NCBI GenBank assembly: GCA_027487515.1 | Contig: JAIYDL010000025.1 | Span: forward strand, 1 to 64,000 | Origin: Pseudomonadota bacterium | Lineage (GTDB): Bacteria > Bdellovibrionota > Bacteriovoracia > Bacteriovoracales > Bacteriovoracaceae | Reading direction: 5' to 3' | Length of the DNA stretch: 64,000 nt | Part shown: in pieces, positions 50,916 to 59,217 of the stretch | Layout: each line of letters begins with the position of its first letter | How positions within the stretch are numbered: the stretch's first letter is position 1 | Position numbers and translations under genes: made by a program | Notes under the pieces: generated by a model | What the model saw: the letters and a program-made list of their open reading frames with translations, nothing else | What the model was told of the DNA's origin: nothing | Databases searched by the model: none

Positions 50916-51867
50916 GCGTCGTCGTCACCTTTTCGAACTCATCCAGATTATGCGAAACTTTTTCGGGGAGCAAGGCTTCCTCGACGTTCTCACCCCTCCC
51001 GCAGTCGAGAATCCAGGGATGGAGGTTCACATCCACCCCTTTCAGCTCTACTCGGCGCAGAAGCGACAGCCGGTGCCGCTCTATCTTCACACCTCCCCCG
51101 AGTTCTGCATGAAGGAACTCCTTTCCGAGGGCTTCGAAAAAATCTTTTCCATTTCCTACTGCTTCCGCGATGAACCCGAGTCACCGATTCACCGGCCACA
51201 GTTCCTGATGCTAGAGTGGTATCGAGTGCGCGAGCGCTACGAAGCCATCATGCAAGACACGGAGGCCCTGATAGAGTACGTGATCCAGCGTGGCCCACGG
51301 CGAGGGCTAAAGCTCAGACCCGAGGTCGCGGGCCAAAAGCTTGTGAGAAAAACGATGCAGGAAGTTTTTCAAGAATGTCTTGGTGTCGAAATCCTCGACT
51401 TCCTTGAAACCGATGCCATCAAGGAGCTCTTGGCGCGCTACCCAGAAGTCCCAGTCCCCCCGAGCGAGCTCGAGTGGGACGACTACTTCTTCCTTCTCTA
51501 CCTGAATAAAATCGAACCTCACATCTCCCGGTACCCGCTCCTCCTCATCTCTGAGTTCCCCGCTCCGCTTGCAGCGCTCTCAACGCTCAAGGTGAGTGAT
51601 CCTCGCGTCTCCGAACGGTTCGAGGTCTACGTCAATGGGATCGAGCTCTGCAACTGCTTCAACGAGCTCACGAATCCCGGGGAGCAGCGCCAGCGCTTCG
51701 ATGGACAGAATCGGCTGAAGCGCAAACTCTACGGCTACGAACTGCCAGCGCCTCGACGATTCTACCGCAGCCTCGATGAGGGCTTGCCGGAGAGCGCCGG
51801 CATCGCCCTCGGAGTCGAGCGACTCCTGCATGCGCTCTTCGAAGTCGAGAATCCCTTCTTCTACTGA
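50914..51867 (+). CDS. epmA: EF-P lysine-lysyltransferase EpmA-like
   Basis: 317 residues, a short class II lysyl-tRNA synthetase paralogue without the anticodon-binding domain. Motif 2 is FRDEPESPIHRPQFLMLEWYRV, motif 3 is GIALGVERLLHALFEVENPFFY, and the N-terminal TPPAVENPGMEVHIHPF and LYLHTSPEFCMKELLSEGFEKIFSI follow the EpmA (GenX/PoxA) pattern. Such enzymes attach (R)-beta-lysine to a lysine of elongation factor P. The N-terminus lacks the extra residues of E. coli EpmA. The in-frame stop just upstream fixes the start at 50914 or later. No EpmB or EF-P gene in the window. Confidence 0.85.
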   Translation: MRRRHLFELIQIMRNFFGEQGFLDVLTPPAVENPGMEVHIHPFQLYSAQKRQPVPLYLHTSPEFCMKELLSEGFEKIFSISYCFRDEPESPIHRPQFLMLEWYRVRERYEAIMQDTEALIEYVIQRGPRRGLKLRPEVAGQKLVRKTMQEVFQECLGVEILDFLETDAIKELLARYPEVPVPPSELEWDDYFFLLYLNKIEPHISRYPLLLISEFPAPLAALSTLKVSDPRVSERFEVYVNGIELCNCFNELTNPGEQRQRFDGQNRLKRKLYGYELPAPRRFYRSLDEGLPESAGIALGVERLLHALFEVENPFFY

Positions 51868-52685
51868 TTCTGCAACTGCAACGCATTCATCACGAGATGG
51901 AGCTTGATGATGTACTCCGATTTGATGTGCTGAACCGGCATGCCTTTTGCCCACTCGTAGTGGTATGCCGCCGAAGACTCCTGGCGTATGGAAGACTGGA
52001 GGAGTGCTCCATGGTCCCGGGCGATTTCTGCGGAGAAGAGCGCGTACCAGCGGTAGAGGGAATCCAGATCCTGGACCTCATAGTACTCCAGAAGATCCAG
52101 GCCCCTCTCCGTAAAGATTCTTTTGAGAGAGTAGAGGTTGAGCTTGAGAAGTCCTTCGGGTTTAAAGGTCTGAGCTAAATACGTTTGACTGTACTTGAGG
52201 CAAAAGTCGAGGAGTTTCGTCGAAGGTCGCTCTTCCATGCCCTCGAGACCAGCGTAAACTTCGTCGAGAACTAGGCCCTGGTACACTCCCTCGCGAGACC
52301 CGCCTTGTTCCAAGGTATTGAGCCAGTTGGCGAGGTCCTCATCCTTCGGTGCAGTTTTGCGAGTCACCTGGTAAAGCTCCTCGAGGAATTTGTAGTTAAA
52401 CTGTCGCTTCCGTTCAACGGGGAGCTTGTCAAACTCGGTGGGTCCCTTCGTCTTCTTCGTGTAGGACCCGACGTCCGTTGACTTCTTCACCACCGCCGGA
52501 ATCTCCGGCATCGGGAACTCTGGGGCCGGCTCTGGTGGCTGCCCAAAGATCTTCGTGCTCCACTCGACTCCGGCAACCTGTGAGACCAAGTCTCGGAGCT
52601 TGACCTTCCAGGTTGACTCGGATGCAGGCGCGGCCCCCGCGGACAGGGAAATGCAAAAGCCGAGCAAGATGATCGTTTTTTTCAC
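51861..52685 (-). CDS. Secreted helical protein of unknown function
   Basis: 274 residues starting at a GTG (52685) with AAGGAG 9 bases upstream. Signal peptide MKKTIILLGFCISLSAGAAP; a proline-rich stretch (EPAPEFPMPEIP) follows, and then a mainly helical domain (FLEELYQVTRKTAPKDEDLANW, LLDFCLKYSQTYLAQTF). No family recognised. It overlaps the convergent EpmA-like gene by 7 bases. Confidence 0.65.
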   Translation of the reverse strand: MKKTIILLGFCISLSAGAAPASESTWKVKLRDLVSQVAGVEWSTKIFGQPPEPAPEFPMPEIPAVVKKSTDVGSYTKKTKGPTEFDKLPVERKRQFNYKFLEELYQVTRKTAPKDEDLANWLNTLEQGGSREGVYQGLVLDEVYAGLEGMEERPSTKLLDFCLKYSQTYLAQTFKPEGLLKLNLYSLKRIFTERGLDLLEYYEVQDLDSLYRWYALFSAEIARDHGALLQSSIRQESSAAYHYEWAKGMPVQHIKSEYIIKLHLVMNALQLQNQ

Positions 52686-52808
52686 GGGGGCAACTCCTTA
52701 AATATGCATAAAGTTTAAAGTTAATCCTTGGACAAACATACTAGGTGTTTCTTGCCTCGGCAGACCACGCCCGTCATTTTGCTCTATGATAGGAGCTAAG
52801 GAGTCCCG

Positions 52809-53135
52809 ATGCTACGTAGGTTTTGGAAAAAGAAGAGAGAGATTGCCGACGACGTCATTGTCCATGCCGTCGTCACCCAGACAGCTGCCTTGATCACAGA
52901 TCTGCAGCGTCAAATTGAGCTTCGGTTCAAGGAACTCTCCTCCCAGCTCCGAGAAGTAGAGCTAGGACTCGAGCAACTCGAGACAAAGCTTCTCACGAAG
53001 GATTTGAAAGATAAGCAGGCCTACGGGCTTCTTCACTACAAGCTCCACGAGGCCAAGAGCAGCAAGCTCGCCGACGAAATCAAAGACCTCGAAGCATCAC
53101 TGACCTCCAAGAAGGGCGAACTCAAGGATCACTAA
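52809..53135 (+). CDS. Small coiled-coil protein
   Basis: 108 residues, start supported by AAGGAG 5 bases upstream of the ATG. A basic N-terminus (MLRRFWKKKREI) is followed by an almost continuous amphipathic helix with heptad-like spacing (LQRQIELRFKELSSQLREVELGLEQLETKLLTKDLKDK). No signal peptide. Unknown function; possibly a small cytoplasmic or membrane-peripheral scaffold. Confidence 0.65.
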   Translation: MLRRFWKKKREIADDVIVHAVVTQTAALITDLQRQIELRFKELSSQLREVELGLEQLETKLLTKDLKDKQAYGLLHYKLHEAKSSKLADEIKDLEASLTSKKGELKDH

Positions 53136-53214
53136 GACTGTCGCAGCCGTGCACGAGCCGAGTTCGAGCTCTCCCAGGTGATCGACCAGAGTCATTCCGA
53201 CAAAATGGAGTCGA

Positions 53215-54594
53215 TTAAACGATCCGGCCTACGAGGTCATAGTCGAGGACATCTGTGATCTCCACTCGTACGATCTCCCCAGCTTTGGCGAAGCCATCAT
53301 TGATGATGACCTTCCCATCGATGTCCGGAGCCTGGCCCGCGTGGCGTCCCTGAAGGAGAAGCTCAGTCTCTTCGTGTTGACCCTCAACGAGCACCTCGAT
53401 CACTTTCCCAAGATACGACTGATTGAGCTCGCGGGCGATCTCGCGCTGGGCCTCATAAAGTTGCTCAAACCGAGCGTCGATGACGTCCTGAGAAACTTTA
53501 TTCTTGAGCCTCACGGCCGGAGTGCCTTCCTCATCGGAGTACTTGAAGACGCCGAGATGATTGAACTTCGCCCCTTTTACTCCCTCGAGCAGGGCCTGAA
53601 AATCTTCCTCGGTTTCCCCCGGGAAGCCGACGATGATGGAGGTCCGGAGAACGATGCCCGGGATCTTCTCCCGGAGCAAACGGATCTTTTCGTGGATGAC
53701 CTCCCCGGTCACACGCCGGTTCATCCGCTTCAGCACACCATCCGCGAAATGCTGCACCGGCATGTCGAGGTACTTCGTGATTTTCTGAGACTTCGCCATC
53801 AAATCCATCACGTCTTCCGTGAGATCATCTGGGTAGAAGTAGAAAACCCGTACCCAGTCGATGCCCTCAACTTTCTCGAGCCGCGAAAGAAGCTCATAGA
53901 TCATCGGGTTTTTTCCGTCGCTCTTCCCGCCGCCTTCAAGGTCCACTCCGTAGTCTGAAAAATCTTGGGAAATAAGGTTGAGCTCACGGACCCCCGTGGC
54001 AACCAGCTGCTCGGCTTCCCGGACCAGAGAGTCCACGGTCCGGGACCGAAGTTTTCCTCGAAGAGTAGGGATGATGCAGAAGGTGCAGTTTCGGTTACAG
54101 CCCTCGGAGATCTTCAACCAGGCCATGTAAAAAGGGGACGTATTCAGACGAGGATCGAATTCAGTGTGGATGAACCTCGGGATCTCAACGAAGGACTTCT
54201 TTTCGAGCTTTCCGTCCTCCATTGCCTTCAAGAGAGGAACGATCTTATGGTACTCGCCCGTTCCGATGAACATGTCGATCTCTGGCATTTCCTGCTCAAG
54301 CTCACCCGCGTACCGCTGGGCCATGCAGCCTGACATCACGAGGGCCTGGCACTTTCCGTCTTCCTTGTAGGTCGCAAGATCGAGGACGGTCTCGATGGAC
54401 TCAACCTTCGCAGCTTCCACGAACGAGCACGTGTTGACGATGATGACTTCTGCATCTTGTGGTTCTTGGGCGATCGTAAACCCATCGAGCTTTAAGTGCC
54501 CGAGCATCACTTGCGAGTCGACGAGGTTTTTAGAGCATCCCAGAGAGGTAAAATAGATCGATTTATCCTGGAACTTCTTTATCTCAACATTCAT
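53215..54594 (-). CDS. rimO: Ribosomal protein S12 methylthiotransferase RimO
   Basis: 459 residues, radical SAM enzyme that adds a methylthio group to an aspartate of ribosomal protein S12. The N-terminal UPF0004 domain has its cluster cysteines at 20 (SLGCSKNLVDSQ), 56 (NTCSF) and 90 (SGCMAQ). The radical SAM motif is Cys166/170/173 (CNRNCTFC), followed by LRGKLRSRT, and a TRAM domain closes the protein. The SLGCSKNLVDSQ and GxRSR-type details favour RimO over MiaB. AGGTGA precedes the ATG. Confidence 0.94.
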   Translation of the reverse strand: MNVEIKKFQDKSIYFTSLGCSKNLVDSQVMLGHLKLDGFTIAQEPQDAEVIIVNTCSFVEAAKVESIETVLDLATYKEDGKCQALVMSGCMAQRYAGELEQEMPEIDMFIGTGEYHKIVPLLKAMEDGKLEKKSFVEIPRFIHTEFDPRLNTSPFYMAWLKISEGCNRNCTFCIIPTLRGKLRSRTVDSLVREAEQLVATGVRELNLISQDFSDYGVDLEGGGKSDGKNPMIYELLSRLEKVEGIDWVRVFYFYPDDLTEDVMDLMAKSQKITKYLDMPVQHFADGVLKRMNRRVTGEVIHEKIRLLREKIPGIVLRTSIIVGFPGETEEDFQALLEGVKGAKFNHLGVFKYSDEEGTPAVRLKNKVSQDVIDARFEQLYEAQREIARELNQSYLGKVIEVLVEGQHEETELLLQGRHAGQAPDIDGKVIINDGFAKAGEIVRVEITDVLDYDLVGRIV

Positions 54595-54790
54595 TTTTCA
54601 CCTATAAGTCTTTAAGGTCGTTCTAAGGGATGGAGGTCGAAAAGTCATTCGACTTACTCTTAAAGCCTGTAAAATAATCAGGGTGTTCATGCTGTTTTGA
54701 CACTTGGTGGCGAAGGAGGCCATATTCGAGTCAGTTTTGTTATTGATGGGCAAAAACCTAGGACAGACGTACAATAAACACATCGAGTAA

Positions 54791-54796
54791 TATAAT
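54791..54796 (+). promoter_or_regulatory. TATAAT box upstream of mtgA
   Basis: A perfect TATAAT lies 25 bases before the mtgA start, in an AT-rich stretch. No convincing -35 element at 17 +/- 1 bases, so this is a tentative -10 only. Confidence 0.25.
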
Positions 54797-54820
54797 TGAA
54801 TTAATTGAGATATTCGTCCC

Positions 54821-55558
54821 ATGGGCTACATAAGAAGAGGGTTTTACAAGGCGCTGCCAGTAGTACGGACTTTCAAAAAGATCGTGCTGTGGAGCATTCT
54901 TGCCTTCTTCACTCTAAGCTTTCTTACGGTTGCTCTCTATCGGTGGGTACCAGTTTATGTCACTCCACTGGTCGCCCTGAGAGTGATCGAATACGGGCTG
55001 GCCGGCAAATGGGTTCCGGTCAACAAAGACTGGGTCTCCATCGACGACATCTCTCCGGACCTGCAAAGAGCGGTCATTGCCTCCGAGGACCCGAAGTTTC
55101 TGGAGCACAATGGTTTTGATTTCGAGGCCATCCTGAGAGCACTCGATGCCAATAAACGTCGGAAGATTAAAATGGGCGCGTCTACGATCAGTCAGCAGAC
55201 GGCGAAGAACGTCTTTCTTTATCCCTCCCGGACCTATCTCCGGAAGGGGCTTGAAGCCTACTTCACGCTCCTCATCGAAACTCTCTGGAACAAGAAAAGG
55301 ATCCTCGAGGTTTATTTGAATGTCATCGAGCTTGGACCTGGGATCTACGGTGCCGAAGCCGCTGCCAAACACTACTGGAACAGGCCCGCGAGTAAACTCT
55401 CCCTCGGAGAGGCACAACTCTTCGCGGCTATTCTGCCGAACCCACGGCGCTGGAACCCAAAACGGCCAACGAACTTCGTCCTCCGGAGACGAAACTTCAT
55501 CCGTCGGAACCTTGTTCTCCTTGGCCGAAACTACTTTAAGCCCCTCAACGACACCTAG
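54821..55558 (+). CDS. mtgA: Monofunctional peptidoglycan glycosyltransferase
   Basis: 245 residues, GT51 enzyme that polymerises lipid II into glycan strands. One N-terminal membrane helix (IVLWSILAFFTLSFLTVAL), then the catalytic Glu89 in VIASEDPKFLEHNGFD, the GASTISQQTAKNVFL motif and EVYLNVIELGPGIYGAEAAA. No transpeptidase domain. Length matches MtgA. No strong ribosome binding site before the ATG. Alone on the plus strand. Confidence 0.93.
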   Translation: MGYIRRGFYKALPVVRTFKKIVLWSILAFFTLSFLTVALYRWVPVYVTPLVALRVIEYGLAGKWVPVNKDWVSIDDISPDLQRAVIASEDPKFLEHNGFDFEAILRALDANKRRKIKMGASTISQQTAKNVFLYPSRTYLRKGLEAYFTLLIETLWNKKRILEVYLNVIELGPGIYGAEAAAKHYWNRPASKLSLGEAQLFAAILPNPRRWNPKRPTNFVLRRRNFIRRNLVLLGRNYFKPLNDT

Positions 55559-55568
55559 TCGGGGGCGC

Positions 55569-57143
55569 CTAGTCTTTAAGATAGAAACATCCAACGGATT
55601 TCTTGTTCCTCAGTGAGGCATTGAGCACCATGAAGGCAACTTCAACGCTGTTTCGTAATCCGATGAGTTCGTCGTGCATCTGGGCGTTCTTGTAGAACTT
55701 AGAAATCTCATCCTGGAGCTCAATGAACATGGCCCGGGCCCGATTGAGGCGATTCTTTGACCTCGAGAGGCCAACGTAGTTCCACATCGTCTGCTTCACG
55801 GTCATGAGGTCTTGGGTGATTAGTGCAAGGTCGACTTCTTCGTGACCTTGGGCCCAGTCTTTTATCTTTTCTTGGTCATAATCGGAGACCTCGCCGATGG
55901 AGGCCAGCATGTCTTCAGCAGCAATGTAACCCCAGGTGAGCCCCTCGAGCAGCGAAGTGGAGGCCAGACGGTTGGCACCATGAAGTCCTGTGCATGCAAC
56001 CTCCCCGACGGCGTAGAGCCGCTTGAGATTCGTCCGTCCTTTCAGGTCCGTCTTCACGCCACCGCAGGTGTAGTGTGCGGCAGGCACAACGGGGATCGGC
56101 TCTCTGGCCAAGTCGACTTTGTTCTCCAGGCAATAGGCATTGATCGTAGGGAACCGATTCCGGAGGTACTCTTCGTTCTTGTGAGAAATATCGAGGTAAA
56201 CGCAGTCCTCTTTCTCCGCAATCATTTCTTCCAGAATTGCGCGGGCAACGATATCCCTAGGGGCAAGCTCCGCATCTGGGTGGTACTTCGTCATGAACGC
56301 TTCACCCTTGGAGTTAATAAGGCGCCCCCCCTCCCCGCGAACGGCTTCAGAGATCAAAAAGCGCCGGTGGGAGGATCGGTTATAAAACGTCGTCGGATGG
56401 AACTGAATGAATTCCATATTGGTGACGTAGGCCCCTGCTCGGTGTGCCATCGCATGGCCGTCACCTCGCGCGCCTTCCGAATTTGAGTGGTGGAGATAGA
56501 GTGCACCAATTCCACCGGTGGCGAGCACAGTCATCTTGGCCAAAACTTTCCTAACATCCTTCGACCGTTGGTCTAGAAGGTAGGCGCCAAGAACTTGATT
56601 CTCTTCGTAGCGCTGAGTGATGTCTACGCCGTGATGATTCGGCGTGATAAGATCGATGGCCGTGTGCGAAGTGAGAAATGTCACGTTCGGAAATTTTTCG
56701 CCGTCGCCGAGATAGTTCAGGAGAGAGAGCTGGATCGCTTTGCCAGTCATGTCGCCATTGTAAATGATCCGATCGCGCGAATGGGCAGCCTCTTTCGTGA
56801 AAAGTAACTCTCCCTCCGCGTCTTTTGCAAAATCGGTATGGGATTTATGAATCAGTATCTCGTCGATGATCTCGGCTGAGCGCTGGGAGAGAATCTTGGC
56901 CGCTTCATGGTTTGAGGTATAGGCAGAAGCCTTAAGGATGTCCTGCACCAGATCTTCCTGGTCATTCAAATCCTTAGGACTGTAGATGATTCCGCCCTGG
57001 GCCCAGAATGTGTTCGTGATCTCCGGACGCTTCTCACGGGTGACGATAGTGATCTTGAGTTTTCTTTCTGCCAACTTTATCGCTGCCACAAGACCAGAAA
57101 TGCCGGAGCCTAGAATGAGAACGTCAGTGTTAAAGTCTTTCAT
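55569..57143 (-). CDS. nadB: L-aspartate oxidase
   Basis: 524 residues, FAD enzyme that oxidises aspartate to iminoaspartate for NAD synthesis. FAD loop ILGSGISGLVAAIKLAE, TFWAQGGIIYSP, ATGGIGALYLHHSN, MEFIQFHPTTFY, GEGGRLINS and HYTCGGVKTDLKGRTNLKRLYAVGEVACTGLHGANRLASTSLLEG are all present. It starts with an ATGA overlap on nadC, so the two are coupled. NadA (quinolinate synthase) is not in the window. Confidence 0.94.
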   Translation of the reverse strand: MKDFNTDVLILGSGISGLVAAIKLAERKLKITIVTREKRPEITNTFWAQGGIIYSPKDLNDQEDLVQDILKASAYTSNHEAAKILSQRSAEIIDEILIHKSHTDFAKDAEGELLFTKEAAHSRDRIIYNGDMTGKAIQLSLLNYLGDGEKFPNVTFLTSHTAIDLITPNHHGVDITQRYEENQVLGAYLLDQRSKDVRKVLAKMTVLATGGIGALYLHHSNSEGARGDGHAMAHRAGAYVTNMEFIQFHPTTFYNRSSHRRFLISEAVRGEGGRLINSKGEAFMTKYHPDAELAPRDIVARAILEEMIAEKEDCVYLDISHKNEEYLRNRFPTINAYCLENKVDLAREPIPVVPAAHYTCGGVKTDLKGRTNLKRLYAVGEVACTGLHGANRLASTSLLEGLTWGYIAAEDMLASIGEVSDYDQEKIKDWAQGHEEVDLALITQDLMTVKQTMWNYVGLSRSKNRLNRARAMFIELQDEISKFYKNAQMHDELIGLRNSVEVAFMVLNASLRNKKSVGCFYLKD

Positions 57144-57985
57144 AGTGTTTGAAACTTTAGTGATAGGTCGACTCGAGGAGCGCCGTACGTTAACGATCCA
57201 AGGCTGAGCGCATCGACTCCGGTGATGAGGTAGCTGCTCATGGTCTGAAGATTGATGCCACCAGATACTTCATAGGTCATACCGGGTCGTTTGAGTTCGA
57301 CCGCCCGCCGTATGTCATCCGGTGAAAAGTTATCCAACATCACATGCGTACAGCCGAGATCGATCGCCTGGCGGAGTTCATCAATCGAATGGATTTCAAC
57401 CACGACATTGTTATAGAAAGTTCCTTGGTCTTTAAAAAATTTCCAAGCACCAGAGAGTCCTCCAAGCGAGGACTTGTGATTGTCTTTAATCATCCAAGTA
57501 TCGGCTTGGCCAAGCCGATGATTAAGGCCTCCGCCAAGGCGTACCGCGTATTTCTCAATGGAACGAAGACCTGGAGTGGTTTTGCGGGTGTCGAGGATCT
57601 TTATCCCAAAAGGAGCAGCGAGGGCCACGTGTTGAGAAGTCCACGTCGCAATCGAGCTCGCATGCTGGACCAAGTTCAAGGCAAGACGCTCACCGGTGAC
57701 AGCGATGTTAAACGGGAGTGGCTCTGGAAAATCGATGGAACTGACCTCGAAGCGCTCTCCCTCGTATTTCGAGAGGAAAGAAAAGTCACAACTAGCGCCA
57801 AGTTGCGTAAAAACAGCGGCCATGTAGTCAGTCCCGGCCAGGACCAAGGGTGACTTAATCTTTAGGACTACCTTCACCGGATGCGTTGGTAGGGACCTCG
57901 TGTAGTAGTAGTTCCGAGTGAGATCATCCTCGGAGAGCCACTCTTGGATTTGGGGCAAGAGACTTTTTATGCTCATATCCATCAT
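57140..57985 (-). CDS. nadC: Nicotinate-nucleotide pyrophosphorylase
   Basis: 281 residues from the ATG at 57985 (the frame extends to a TTG at 58039 but the extra residues do not fit the family). It converts quinolinate and PRPP to nicotinate mononucleotide. Family segments: SEDDLTRNYYYTRSL, GERLALNLVQHASSIAT, ILDTRKTTPGLRSIEKYAVRLGGGLNHRLG, MIKDNHKSS, VVEIHSIDELRQAIDLG, MLDNFSPDDI and YEVSGGINLQTM. It overlaps nadB by 4 bases. Confidence 0.94.
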   Translation of the reverse strand: MMDMSIKSLLPQIQEWLSEDDLTRNYYYTRSLPTHPVKVVLKIKSPLVLAGTDYMAAVFTQLGASCDFSFLSKYEGERFEVSSIDFPEPLPFNIAVTGERLALNLVQHASSIATWTSQHVALAAPFGIKILDTRKTTPGLRSIEKYAVRLGGGLNHRLGQADTWMIKDNHKSSLGGLSGAWKFFKDQGTFYNNVVVEIHSIDELRQAIDLGCTHVMLDNFSPDDIRRAVELKRPGMTYEVSGGINLQTMSSYLITGVDALSLGSLTYGAPRVDLSLKFQTL

Positions 57986-58110
57986 AAGATCTGAATATCC
58001 CAAGTCGCTGCATCCTGCAAGGAAATCAATTTTAAGCAACGCCTAAAAAACTAATCATTCCTTAGACTTAGGAACTCTGAGACAGGCCTTAGAATTGCAA
58101 ACTTCTTAGT

Positions 58111-59217
58111 ATGGCGAAACGCTGGATATACGTCATCTTCTTGATTTCTTCGGGTCTTCTGTGTTGCCTCAAATCCCAAGAGGTCAGGAGTCGTCAAACC
58201 TTCTTCAAAGGCGAGAGAGTTCTCAAGCTTCAAAACTTCTCAGCGGCACAAAAGCGAGTGGAGAAAAAAGACCTCGAGCTATTGAAGCTATGGGAGTCAA
58301 TCCTGACGGGACGGTCTGCCCCTCTCTCTCGTGTTCTGAAGATGCAATACAGAACCTTGGGTCTCAACCATGTCTTTACTCCCTCCGGGTTTCACCTGAG
58401 CGCAGTCTTACTTCCCATACTCCTCCTCGTTAGGGGTTGGAGGACCCAGCTTCTTTTGCTCGCAGTGATCGGAGGTGGCACCTGTATGCTTTCAGGCTTT
58501 TCTGCGCTCAAGCGCATGATACTCATCAAAATCTTCCAGCGGCTCATTAATCTTAAACTAGGCTTTTGCCTCGCACTTGTCCTCGACATCATGGTGGGTA
58601 CATTTCAAACCAACACGCTAAGCTTCACATACAGCTTCCTCTTTCTGGGAATCATCTACGCCGGTTTCTCCGGGCTCCGCTTGGTCATTTGGTTCTTCAT
58701 CGCTCAACTCCTGCTCGCCTATTTCCAGGGCCAACAAGTCTCGCCTCTGCTACTTCTGTTTTCACCAGCTCTTAATCTCATCTTCACTGGAGTCATGCCC
58801 CTGCTCCTCGTACTCGCAATCCCGTTGGCGAACTGGCAGCTCGACACAGGAATCACCATCCTCCGGTGGGTGCAGCAAATTGTGTCTTGGGCCGCAGACT
58901 GCGCTCTGCAGGTTCCAACGATCGAAGTCAACGCCGTTTCCCTGGTCGGAATTGGGTTACTTGTCTTTGGAAAACGAAGGATTCTTCCTGCGCTCTTACT
59001 GGTTTTTTGTGCAAGCCTCAACACGGAGAGCGCACGCGAGCCGGGTGCGCCTGCTAAGGAATTCTCTCCCCTTGGAGGAATGGAGAAAGTTGTTTATGGA
59101 GAGAGAGAAGTTAGAATCCAGTTCAGTGACGGGAAGTGCCGTTCAAGGCTAGTGCGGGGATACTGGTATCAGAGCTGCTCTCCTCGAAAGAAGAGCAGCC
59201 GTAGAAAAAGAGTTTAA
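58111..59217 (+). CDS. Reduced ComEC/Rec2-like membrane protein
   Basis: 368 residues with about 8 membrane helices. The central part reads MQYRTLGLNHVFTPSGFHLSAVLLPILLLV ... MLSGFSALKRMILIKIFQ, the pattern of the ComEC/Rec2 competence domain (GL-x-H-x-x-x-x-SG-x-H). Full ComEC is around 700-800 residues with an N-terminal OB-like domain and often a C-terminal metallo-beta-lactamase domain; both are absent here, apart from a short N-terminal lead. The C-terminus is a basic soluble tail (RSRLVRGYWYQSCSPRKKSSRRKRV). It could be a reduced DNA-uptake channel or a remnant. No strong ribosome binding site. Confidence 0.72.
   Translation: MAKRWIYVIFLISSGLLCCLKSQEVRSRQTFFKGERVLKLQNFSAAQKRVEKKDLELLKLWESILTGRSAPLSRVLKMQYRTLGLNHVFTPSGFHLSAVLLPILLLVRGWRTQLLLLAVIGGGTCMLSGFSALKRMILIKIFQRLINLKLGFCLALVLDIMVGTFQTNTLSFTYSFLFLGIIYAGFSGLRLVIWFFIAQLLLAYFQGQQVSPLLLLFSPALNLIFTGVMPLLLVLAIPLANWQLDTGITILRWVQQIVSWAADCALQVPTIEVNAVSLVGIGLLVFGKRRILPALLLVFCASLNTESAREPGAPAKEFSPLGGMEKVVYGEREVRIQFSDGKCRSRLVRGYWYQSCSPRKKSSRRKRV

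Noticed and set aside
53136-53214. Possible frameshifted extension of the small coiled-coil gene
   Set aside because: The other frames give short, unpatterned translation without heptads; the annotated stop looks real.
54695-54725. TTGACA followed by CATATT as an mtgA promoter
   Set aside because: The -10 matches only 4 of 6 and lies about 100 bases upstream of the gene; the nearer TATAAT is the better, still weak, candidate.
54598-54822. 74-codon minus-strand frame between rimO and mtgA
   Set aside because: No ribosome binding site or recognisable features; it overlaps the likely promoter region of both flanking genes.
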